A DNA stretch of 64,000 nucleotides from positions 744,001 through 808,000 of the forward strand of contig JAFFJZ010000044.1 in assembly GCA_018340375.1 (NCBI GenBank), written 5' to 3'. The translations under genes were made by a program, and so were the position numbers. Below, piece by piece: positions 56,342 to 64,000 of this stretch. Source of the stretch: Gonatopus flavifemur. Taxonomy: Eukaryota; Arthropoda; Insecta; Hymenoptera; Dryinidae. How positions within the stretch are numbered: the first letter of the stretch is position 1; the number at the start of each line of letters is the position of its first letter. The notes under the pieces were generated by a model. The model had not been told where the DNA came from and searched no databases. It worked only from the letters and a program-made list of their open reading frames with translations.

Positions 56342-56680
56342 GGTAGAGTATCATAATACCGAATGTGCATAATACCGAATGTGTCATAGTACCGAATGTT
56401 CATATTCCCGAATGCTCATAAGACCGAATGTGCATAGTCCCGAATAAAAAAATATAAATTTTGAAATGAATCCAGGAATCCGCCACTTCCGTCATAAAAA
56501 ATGATTCGTTCACGCATATCATGTGGGAACGATCAATTTTTTATGACAAAAATAGTCCATATTTTTATTTATTTTGGAATTCATATTTTTTCATTCGGAA
56601 CTATGCACATTCGGTCTTATGAGCATTCGGGAATATAAACATTCGGTACTATGACACATTCGGTATTATAATACTCTACC
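56342..56680. mobile_element. 339-bp MULE-type MITE with exact 9-bp target duplication
   Basis: The ends GGTAGAGTAT and ATACTCTACC are flanked by ACAAAAAAT (56333-56341 and 56681-56689). Each arm repeats ACCGAATGT/CCGAATG words about five times, so a short word has been multiplied inside the arm, a small-scale version of the foldback layout. Confidence 0.85.
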
Positions 56681-56689
56681 ACAAAAAAT

Positions 56690-57106
56690 AACTCACCTAT
56701 TCTTCTTATCTTCATCGTGGGTAATACAAAACTTTGTGATGAATGATAGAAGACCCTGAGTTCAGAGGCTCAGTGACATTTTTTGGAGGGAGATTCGAAT
56801 TTTTATGCAGTTTATCAGTAACAATTGAATTTCTACCATTATTTTTACATTACATGATGGAAAAACATTTCAAAATGATTATCAACTGCTATTTTGACGA
56901 ACAAAAGCTATTCTTAACCAAGGAAAATAATTCTTTTCCCCAAAAATTAATATCGTTCACCAATGCGTGGTATATGCACGATCTTTTATCATTAAAAATG
57001 CAATGTTAATTACGATGAAATGAACAACTAATTCAACGAACATTCATATAAATGAGTAAAATATATTTGTACAAAATATGCTCATATTGTTCAAATTCGC
57101 GTTAGG
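56690..57106. other. No gene seen
   Basis: AT-rich. An 88-codon open frame at 56743-57009 lacks any recognisable motif. Confidence 0.45.
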
Positions 57107-57114
57107 GCCTGGAT

Positions 57115-57242
57115 CAGGGTTCGGAACTCGTAGAATCGTACATGTTCATTGGTCAATTCTTATAGAGCAACCAATTATATCCAACATTCTATGAAAAGTG
57201 ATCAATCAAAATCGTGTACGATCCTAAGAGTTTCGAACCCTG
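57115..57242. mobile_element. 128-bp hAT-type MITE
   Basis: The ends CAGGGTTCGGAACTC and GAGTTTCGAACCCTG are flanked by GCCTGGAT (57107-57114) and GCCCGGAT (57243-57250), an 8-bp duplication with one change. Confidence 0.82.
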
Positions 57243-57391
57243 GCCCGGATATTTCGGATCCACAATGTTCCGAATCATGATTAGTCCGAAATTTCATATT
57301 CCGAATTCCGATGTTCTGAATTTTGACGCATTTTCAACTTATCGTTGACGTGAGATAGAAGAGGACGCAGATATGAAATAGCGTTGAGGAT

Positions 57392-57542
57392 GGTAGGGGG
57401 TCTTTTGGCCGAAAAAGTTTTTGGCCGAATCGAGATGATTTGACAATCGCTAGTCATTCTCTAGTGTTCTCTGAAAGCGACTAGCGATTGTCAAATCATC
57501 TCGATTCGGCCAAAAACTTTTTTGGCCAAAAGACCCCCTACC
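57392..57542. mobile_element. 151-bp near-perfect hairpin MITE, 9-bp target duplication
   Basis: The ends GGTAGGGGGTCTTTTGGCC and its complement are flanked by GTTGAGGAT on both sides (57383-57391 and 57543-57551). The arms of about 65 bp are almost identical, suggesting a recent insertion. The 9-bp duplication points to a MULE-type transposase. Confidence 0.9.
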
Positions 57543-57666
57543 GTTGAGGATATAACACAAGTCGATGAACACGTCCTTCGGGATATGAAATTCCGGATCA
57601 ACCGTGATTCAGAATATCCGGGCTTTACCTAATCGATCCCTCATCCAATGTATAGTAGAGATCAGT

Positions 57667-57754
57667 GCCTAGATAGCATAAGAGTTTCAAAAACATCCAT
57701 AATGAATACAATGTATTCATATAGAATTCTTTTAGCACTCTTGTGCTATCTGGG
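57667..57754. mobile_element. Short MITE, GCTATCTGGG end family
   Basis: CCTAGATAGCATAAGAG is mirrored by CTCTTGTGCTATCTGGG. The interior holds TACAATGTATTCAT. It is related in its ends to 1569-1844. Confidence 0.55.
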
Positions 57755-58585
57755 TATAATGGTTTATGCATAGCATAGTCTGCGACTATTTGAGGGGGAC
57801 TAGGAACTTCTGGTAATTATCCTCGGATCCACAAATCATTTTCGATCGAGTAAATGCAGTTTCATGCACTTGCTACTTTACCAATTCGATCCGTGTTGCC
57901 AGAAACTGAGGACTGACAGGGTGAGAACTGAATGTTATTGGTTGATCTTATCAACAGAAATGTTTGATTACAGACTGTTAGATCTCAAAATATCTGACAT
58001 CCGTAATTTTTATTAGATCTCTTCAAATTCGAATAATTCGTAAAACTTGATTTGGCTAGTATCACACCCATACACAGTTGTCAACTCGGCGACTTTCTTC
58101 CCATGGCTCCACTTATCACACATCCCTGGTGAGAGAGAAGCGTGTCGTAAAGAGTGATAGAAGCGTAAGAATGTTTCAGATTACTCTTCTAATACTTCTT
58201 ACATGCTTCTTATCCACTCTTCAATTACGCTTCCGCGCGTAAAGCCCGGTTTCTATGAAATTGGCGTTCCTTCGGACACGCTTCACACACTTAAAATTTA
58301 CGTTCAAACTACCCTAATGTTCCACTTGACGCTTAGTATACGCTTAAATCCACGTTCCAAATACTTTCCAACTACGTTCCTGACACTTCCTAATACACGC
58401 TTCTCTTTCACCAGGGATGGGTTGTCAATAGAATGACCCATTAGAACAAGTGAAAAGTCGTTAAATTGGCAACTGTGCAACTATATAGCAGAAATTTTGC
58501 TCTGTCTAAAGGATTAAACACATAAATGAATGAGCAAATATCATAAGCATAAAACAGATGCGCAGAAACCTGAAAGTTGGCTCTG
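57755..58585. other. Partial copy of the 13.8-kb MITE; otherwise nothing seen
   Basis: 57780-57895 (GACTAGGAACTTCTGGTAAT, GGATCCACAAATCA, GCACTTGCTACTTTACC) matches the element at 13778-13929 in diverged form. The region 58130-58420 has repeated ACGCTTC words on an AT-rich background. No gene is seen. Confidence 0.5.
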
Positions 58586-58876
58586 CACTGAGAACCCAAT
58601 TTCTTAGATTGGAAGAAAATTTCTTTGCCTCATTCTGGTAAATCTTGGTTTCAATGGGAAAAATAATTCATTTCAATGAAAAGATTTTTAATTGAGTTGA
58701 AGTAATTTTTTTCAAATTTAAGAAGGAGTATATTTTCGTTCTAATTCGAAAATTCTTTGTTTCAGTTTGATGAAAACTTTTTCCTTCTAACTGAATTTTC
58801 TTTGATTGAAAAAAATATTTATTGGAATGAGGGCAAAGAAAAATTCCTTCCAATCTAAAAAATTGGGCTCTCAGTG
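58586..58876. mobile_element. Palindromic MITE with CACTGAGA ends
   Basis: CACTGAGAACCCAATTTCTT and GAAAATTTCTTTGCC at the left are mirrored by GGGCAAAGAAAAATTCCTTC and AAATTGGGCTCTCAGTG at the right. It resembles the elements at 12929 and 22715 in its terminal bases. Confidence 0.75.
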
Positions 58877-58978
58877 TGCGTATCTCACTTGTGCTCATCT
58901 GCTTATTCGTTTGTGTTCAGTCTTTACGGAGATACTAGCGCTGGGACATTAGACAAATTTTCCGGTAGGGTATCTTAA

Positions 58979-59385
58979 GGGGATACGAGCGGCGTGGCAG
59001 CAGCCAAATCGTTTATGACAAACTATAGGGAGGCGCTTCATTTGGATCAAAATATCGCTCTGTACAGCTTTTCTCTAATTCAAGTATAGAAGTGCTGTAC
59101 AGAGCAACAGGGTTGGGACGTAATATACTTCTAAGTATTTTACATGGTTTACGACACGTAAGAAACCGAGTATCTCACGCATAAAACCAACCCCTTGCCT
59201 TTGGGGGGACAGGAGGGTTCAAGTATCTTACATATATTACGTGTCAGAAACCAAGTATGATACGTAAGAAATTGAAAAATCATGTAATAAACCCAACCCT
59301 GTAGAGCGATATTTCAATTAATATGAAGTGTTTGTCCATAGTTTGTTATAAACGATTTGGCTGCTGCCACGCCGCTCGTATCCCC
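58979..59385. mobile_element. TTAA-flanked MITE, copy 2, carrying an insertion
   Basis: The left end GGGGATACGAGCGGCGTGGC follows TTAA (58975-58978). The right end GCCACGCCGCTCGTATCCCC is followed by TTGA (59386-59389), a changed TTAA. GAGCGATATTT and its pair around the centre are split by the element at 59108-59301. Confidence 0.8.
59108..59301. mobile_element. 194-bp hAT-type MITE nested in the previous element
   Basis: The ends CAGGGTTGGG and CCCAACCCTG are flanked by CAGAGCAA and TAGAGCGA, an 8-bp duplication with two differences. The interior has paired TTACGTGTC/GACACGTAA words. Confidence 0.75.
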
Positions 59386-59701
59386 TTGAGAAACTAAACG
59401 AAAATCCAAACTTACAAAATCTGATGAATTGTTGTTATTCATCTTATCGAATTGACTTCTTGTAACTGGAAACATCATTGAAACAATATATTCAAAGGTT
59501 TTCAGTTTTTAACAACTAAGTATCTCGTTATTTGATTACTAATTTGATTCAATAAACGATTCAAACTTTGACCATATGAAAGTGTCACGATAAAATTCAA
59601 TAATTTTCATTAGGAGACCTATTTTGACACATATACCAGGTAGGTAAATGAAAATTGGTTGGTTTTATTGTAGCACATTCAAATAATTTGAAAGAAACAT
59701 T

Positions 59702-60215
59702 TTGGCTGCTGCCACGCCGCTAGTATCCTCTTAAGGGGATACTAGCGCCGGGACTTTATTAGCCAAATCTTCCGTATAAGATTTTTTCACAATGCTCGAG
59801 TATTTTCAAAATATCGCTCAATACAGCATTTTTTGAATGTCTAGAGAAATGCTCTATAGAGCGATATTTTGTAAATATGAATTCTCTAAATCCGAAAGAG
59901 TGAAAAATCACGTGTTTCACTCCACTAAGTCTCAGAAGTGAGCCAGTCCGCTTCGAGTGGGATTATTCCCCCTCGTTTCGAGTGAACTCTCACTTTTTTA
60001 GAGTGAAAAATTCACTCTAGAATTGGAGTGGCTGTGAATTTCTAACCTCAAACCTTAGACTGTCACTCCAAAAGAGTGGAAATTTCACTCGAAATTTCGA
60101 GAAGCTCACTTTTGGCTGGCTAAAGAGTGAAATCTCACTCTAAAAAATTTAGAGAGAAAGTATTTTGGAGAAATCTTACACGAAAACTTTGGCTAATGTC
60201 CCAGCGTTAGTTTCT
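59702..60215. mobile_element. TTAA-type MITE remnants, tail-to-head
   Basis: The tail of one copy (GGCTGCTGCCACGCCGCTAG, TATCCTC) ends at TTAA (59729-59732). The head of another (GGGGATACTAGCGCCGGGAC) starts directly after it. The second copy runs to a degraded end (GTCCCAGCGTTAG) near 60215. Inside it, 59900-60180 is a GAGTGA-rich segment shared with the flanks of foldback C. Confidence 0.65.
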
Positions 60216-60520
60216 CCTAGCAATTAAAACTTTTGCATAAGAAATCTTTTAGAGAAAGCAAAATTTTTGCTGTACAGACCTCTCTAACATTTTTTTAATA
60301 CAAATCTACATTCGGTAAAATAATATCCAACATTTCATATACCATATTTGGTTAATTACGAGAAGTTTATCTCAAATTAGATATACGAGCGTAATACGAA
60401 TCACAGGAAGTTCTGTGAGATAAGCTCTAAGTAATAGTATATAGTCCCGTCAATATAATATAATTCATCCTTTGTATTGTGCATGTATACTATACAAGGT
60501 TCTCTCTATGTGTTTGAATT
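60216..60520. other. No gene seen
   Basis: AT-rich intronic DNA before the possible internal promoter. Nothing is recognised. Confidence 0.4.
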
Positions 60521-60630
60521 ATCCGCCATTACTCTGCGCCATTTTGTCACAAAACGAGTCGAACCGTTATGAAGTGCGAATGCTGCGCGGAACAAAGATA
60601 ATGTATTGTGATAAAAGAATATCTGTAAGT
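60521..60630 (+). promoter_or_regulatory. Possible internal promoter / alternative first exon
   Basis: This short stretch is less AT-rich than its surroundings. It contains GCCAT at 60525 and GCGCCATTTTG at 60536-60546, matching the YY1/Pleiohomeotic binding core. These are followed by an 11-codon upstream-type ORF (ATG at 60569, stop at 60599-60601) and a strong donor GTAAGT at 60625. It lies 436 bp before exon 4. A transcript starting here and spliced to 61067 would encode a short KDM3 form. The idea is inferred from motifs only. Confidence 0.25.
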
Positions 60631-61066
60631 GCAGATTTATAAATTTTTCAACAATCTCCAAACTTAATGTTTTTGGAAGTCAAGCAGTTATTCGAATTTC
60701 TTCAATACTTGTGATTTCAAATAAGGATTGAACGAGTGATTTAAGTTAACCTCACATTTGTAGGGAATGTTTGGGTGTTGGTCGTGTATGGTATTTTTTG
60801 AAATTTTAATACCAGATTCTTATTTCTTCTGAAGGAAATATTCATATATATAATATATTGCATGAAATTGAAATATCGTGGTTGATAAATATTGATATTG
60901 TTGGTTCATACATTGAATTCCAAATCGGCAGGAATAGTTTTTTATTTAGGAATGGAATGAGTTATTGTAGTTGTATTCTTGATTTTGTAGAAGTAGTTTG
61001 ATGGTGTAGTAGCTATAGTGAAAGCATGAACTTCCTGACTACTTTATAATCTATGCCCTGTGGTAG

Positions 61067-61289
61067 GTAAAACGAAAGAAGGGAGCTACAAGGAGACAAC
61101 AAATAGCCGCAGAAGATCAGCGGAGGAGAAAAGATGAGAAACAGAATGTTGGTGCTGTTGCTGGTAGCGAATCGAGCAACGAAAGTGAAGCTGGCTCTGC
61201 CAGTGATACAAGCGAACAATTGATTCCACTCCAACCTACCTCCAGAATGCGACATACTACTACCAACTCTAATACATCTTCAGGAAACG
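61067..61289 (+). CDS. KDM3: KDM3-family demethylase, exon 4 of 6 visible
   Basis: This 223-nt exon enters in phase 0 and leaves in phase 1. The only AG upstream is TAG at 61065-61066. The donor GTTAGC is weak but is the only one that keeps the frame. It encodes VKRKKGATRRQQIAAEDQRR, then an acidic Ser/Glu stretch (ESSNESEAGSASDTSEQ) and a Thr/Asn tail. The basic start continues the KRKPPK end of exon 3, giving one long nuclear-localisation-like patch across the 14-kb intron. That sequence continuity supports the splice. The region is a linker before the conserved KDM3 core. The first in-frame ATG, near 61247, could start a short isoform. Confidence 0.82.
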
Positions 61290-61487
61290 GTTAGCTAATG
61301 TATTATTTTTTATCATCCATCTTTGCCTCAGATAAATTATTTAGTTGTTTTAAGGTGAATTATTTGGTTTTTGTAGTTAAAATCACACGTGTTTCAATTT
61401 TCAATCATGTAATTCAACTTGTTTAGTAATTTATGAGTATATTTAATAAAATCAAGCGATAAAAGATTTCCTGTCTCATTATTCTAG

Positions 61488-61897
61488 CAAACAATAAAGA
61501 ACCACGGAAGCGGGGTAGAAGACCAAAAAATACAAAAAACAGTGAAATTAGCTCAGAAGATCAACAACCACGCCAGAAAAAAGAACGTAGAGACGATAGT
61601 GTAGGTGGTGGTAACAATAGTGGTTCGGGGGGAAGCAGTGGGAGAGATCCCTTTGGTAAACCACCGATCTCTCAATTGAAAAAGACTGGTGAGAGCTGGT
61701 TGCAAGATACTATTTGTTTTGAGGTTGGTCCACGGTTGCACAAGTGCCGTGAATGTAGATGGGTGCCTCGTGAACGTCTCAAAAATATGCCACAAAACAT
61801 TTTCTGCAGATTCTATGCTTTCCGTCGATTAAGATACACTAAGACTGGTCAAGTGGCCATAGCAGGTTTCAGTGATCCGCATAAAGATGCTTCTGAG
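61488..61897 (+). CDS. KDM3: KDM3-family demethylase, exon 5: conserved region before the zinc finger
   Basis: This 410-nt exon lies between an ATTCTAG acceptor and a GTAAAT donor. It starts by completing a split Ala codon (phase 1) and ends in phase 0. It opens with an AT-hook-like basic stretch, EPRKRGRRPKN, then a Gly/Ser linker. The family-defining block follows: SWLQDTICFEVGPRLHKCRE, CRW, then FCRFYAFRRLRYTKTGQVAI and AGFSDPHKD. In KDM3A/B/JMJD1C the same arrangement (a CxxC pair, then FCRFYxFRRLxxTxxG) lies just N-terminal of the zinc finger. This identifies the gene as an H3K9me1/2 demethylase of the JmjC class, acting in the nucleus. The catalytic HxD...H iron site is not in the window. 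Confidence 0.92.
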
Positions 61898-62099
61898 GTA
61901 AATACATTTTTTGTTCATTCTCCTGTTCTTTTTATCGATACCATTTTTCTTTCGATGATGACAAATATTTGAATGATATATTGATGATTCTTATCGATAG
62001 ATTCAGAGCTTTTTAACACTGACAATGTCATGAAATAGTTCGATTTGGTCCAACATATTAAAAGAATTGCCAATTAAGTTTCCGTTTTTGTATTCATAG

Positions 62100-62316
62100 G
62101 AAGATTTGCAGTTGTGGCTACCAGGAGGCACAGACACCAAGGAAACAGCTGGAAATAAAGATGAGAAACTGGAAAAAAGTACAAAAGACAAGCTACATAA
62201 AGATAGAGAAGACCTGAACCTTGAGATGGCTTATCGATTACTAAGTCAAGTTGGGGATCAATTTTGCGACCTTCTCCATCAAGAAAAAGATGCTCTGCAG
62301 GAACATATGGCAGAAG
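62100..62316 (+). CDS. KDM3: KDM3-family demethylase, exon 6 of 6 visible
   Basis: This 217-nt exon (phase 0 in, phase 1 out) has a TATTCATAG acceptor and a GTGAAT donor at 62317. It encodes EDLQLWLPGGTD, a lysine-rich linker, then LNLEMAYRLLSQVGDQFCDL and LHQEKDALQEHMAE. In KDM3 proteins the matching LWLP and AKYIL..IGDxFCxxxxxEK elements come right before the MCDVC zinc finger. The next exon should therefore encode that finger, and it must lie beyond 64000 because nothing like it is seen in 62317-64000. The gene is truncated only by the window edge. I see no internal stop or frameshift in any of the six exons. Confidence 0.9.
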
Positions 62317-62920
62317 GTGAATATATATATTTTTAACATCATCTGTGAAATATAAACTGAAATGAGCAAAACGAATCCGAACAATGTTCTTCAAATAACA
62401 AAGTATTTAAAAAATTAACTATGAGATTCAAATCTTATTTTCAATACACATTCTTGAAATACATTGATCAAAAAAGAATACTTTGAAGGAAGAAGTCTTC
62501 TCAAATAAAACATTTCAAGAAATTGGAAGAAAAATGTGAGATCTTATGATAACTTTTCTCAGAAATTTGATAATAAATACAACTTTCAAATAAATAATGA
62601 TAAAGTACCAACTTGAAATTATTATTGAGTTCTGAATATGAATTCAAAATATGAAGAAACCAAATTATCAATGTTTTTTGACATTATGAATTGAATTAAT
62701 CATAATCGTCAAGAATCAATAAATCTGAATTTATAGAATAAACTTCAAGTACAGTGAAATATCAATATTTCTCCTCCCAAATGAAATTGATAATATTTTA
62801 ACCATTATTTAAAAGGACTTGGGTGGATACTTTTCTTCTGTTCTTTTGTTGTTTGTCTATACTTTTATTACAACGGTTTCCAATTACGAGGTTATTAAGG
62901 AGTTACCAGCGTCCCATCCG
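62317..62920. other. Last intron, no gene seen
   Basis: Very AT-rich sequence after the exon 6 donor. No sequence resembling the expected KDM3 zinc-finger exon was found in any frame up to 64000. Confidence 0.5.
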
Positions 62921-63400
62921 AGCAAATTTCACAGAGCCTAAATTTCGAATTTCGGAGAAAAAATTTTCTGCTTAGTCGGTGAAAAAAAGGTTGTCTTCGA
63001 AATTCGAAATTCGGTCTCTGTGCCGCGATAGATCAAGCACTGAAGATTATTTGCTGAGAATTCCAGATTTTTTTATGAATTCAGTGCGGAGGTTTCTTAC
63101 CGAGAACATGTTAACTCAATCGGTGAGAATTCTCCGCACTGAATTTATAAAAAGGTCTGACTGAAATTTTCAGGAAATAATTTTTAGTACTTTATCTATT
63201 GCGGTACATCGCTCAAATTTCAAATCTCGAAGAAGAACTTTTTTCTAAGTTGGTAAAAAACAATTTGTTCTTCGAAATTCGAGATTTGAGCGATGTACCG
63301 CAATAGATATAGTACTAAAGATTATTTTCTGAAAATTCCAGACTTTTTTATAGATTCAGGACGAATAATTCTTACCGAGAAAATGTTTCCTCAGTCAGTA
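62921..63400. repeat. Two tandem copies of a ~270-bp repeat, one with perfect hairpin
   Basis: Unit 1 (62930-63080) and unit 2 (63195-63350) share GAAGATTATTTGCTGAGAAT/AAGATTATTTTCTGAAAAT and CGAAATTCGA. In unit 2, TCTATTGCGGTACATCGCTC (63198) is mirrored by GAGCGATGTACCGCAATAGA (63288), forming arms of about 50 bp. ATTCAGTGCGGA and TCCGCACTGAAT near 63080 and 63132 form another pair. Confidence 0.65.
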
Positions 63401-63790
63401 CGCTCATCGCACGTCGGTACGCACTCCGGACAAACATCAAGTAATCATTTATTACTCGAAAAGTCGAAGAGTTGTATTTCTTTATGGCATTATTAATTCT
63501 ATTTTGGGATAATTTATGTCTTTCTGAAATTATTAATTTTTCCCTCTATGAAGGAAAACAATGTAGAGCTTTTATTCCAAGTTTCACTGAATTCCCAATG
63601 GCTGTCCGATTTTTAATACTGTTTTTTTTTCTTTCATATATATATTTATATATAAGGTTACATCAAACTAAGAACCTCACAAAAATGAAAGAGGTTTTAT
63701 ATTTGTAATACATTTTAAAAGGGTAATAATACCGGAATGCTAATCATTTTGTATTGATAACCCTGGCCAACAAATAAGTAACCAATTGGA
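63401..63790. other. No gene seen
   Basis: AT-rich intronic DNA with a TATATATATTTATATATAAG run near 63638. A 78-codon open frame at 63472-63708 is hydrophobic by base composition only. Confidence 0.4.
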
Positions 63791-64000
63791 AATAATTGAG
63801 CGGCTGGATCGAAAAACTCGCCGAGCATTCGAACGTTGGAAAAAGTATTGTCCAAGCCGTGATGTTACAGGCCGAAATCAAAAGTTGGAATTTCGAAAAT
63901 TAGAAAATACTGCGCGATAGGTCTTGAACAATCAATGTGAGTATCCCTTTACGATTTTTTTCCTTGATCAAGAGTTTCCGAGATAAAACATAAAATCTAC
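63791..64000. repeat. Repeat shared with the core of foldback A
   Basis: CCAAGCCGTGATGTTACAGG, then CGAAATCAAAAGTTGGAATT and TCGAAAATTAGAAAATACTG match 21920-21990 in diverged form. Both copies keep a reading frame ending in WNFEN plus stop, and a second frame through EFRKL, so a transposase C-terminus is possible but unproven. The element runs past the window end. Confidence 0.5.

Larger units (their letters stand above)
47066..61066 (+). other. 14.0-kb intron rich in palindromic MITEs
   Basis: The donor GTATCT is at 47066 and the acceptor GTGGTAG ends at 61066. Both sides are phase 0. The acceptor's pyrimidine tract is poor. No host exon is recognised inside. It contains a LINE 3' fragment and at least a dozen inverted-repeat elements, listed separately. 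Confidence 0.75.

Noticed and set aside
62979..63496. Open frames of 61-67 codons as the next KDM3 exon
   Set aside because: No CDVC-type zinc-finger sequence. They lie in a tandem repeat containing a hairpin.

Overview
This is eukaryotic DNA, almost certainly from an insect. It is AT-rich, the coding sequence is split by GT-AG introns, and most of the window is dispersed transposable elements of insect type (mariner, hAT, jockey-like LINE, foldback elements and many palindromic MITEs). A hymenopteran is my best guess, from the look of the gene and repeats, but the order is not proven.

One host gene can be supported: part of a KDM3/JMJD1-type histone H3K9 demethylase on the + strand. Six exons are visible (2732-2885, 44203-44604, 44792-47065, 61067-61289, 61488-61897, 62100-62316). 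All splice phases agree, giving about 1,226 codons without a stop. Exons 5 and 6 carry the recognisable KDM3 region just upstream of the zinc finger. The zinc finger and JmjC domain should lie beyond position 64000, and the N-terminus before position 1. Nearly everything else is intron: at least 2.7 kb upstream, one intron of 41.3 kb (2886-44202), one of 14.0 kb (47066-61066), three of about 0.2 kb, and the start of a final one.

The 41.3-kb intron is a nest of inverted-repeat elements. In order: dispersed GC-richer repeats and TCAGGGAA-rich repeats (1-5.3 kb, partly before the intron); a tRNA-like SINE-type sequence (7.8 kb); a 1.5-kb palindrome (8.0-9.5 kb); small MITEs; a dead hAT transposase gene (15.9-17.25 kb); a 10.1-kb foldback element with 174-bp tandem repeats in its arms, an 11-bp target duplication and a 5'-truncated LINE in one arm (17998-28143); a dead irritans-type mariner (29.8-30.8 kb); a second foldback element with about 92-bp subrepeats (30785-33329); a third, with about 337-bp subrepeats rich in AGTTCT/AGAACT, interrupted by a 1.26-kb mariner (35294-40240); then more MITEs.

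The 14-kb intron holds a LINE 3' fragment and at least a dozen palindromic MITEs. Several have exact target duplications: 8 bp (hAT type), 9 bp (MULE type), 3 bp and TTAA. Just upstream of exon 4 is a stretch that could be an internal promoter and alternative first exon.

The most unusual feature is three structurally similar but sequence-unrelated foldback families, each with tandemly repeated arms and no transposase, within 23 kb of one intron of a chromatin-modifier gene. The primary transcript should fold into several very long hairpins.
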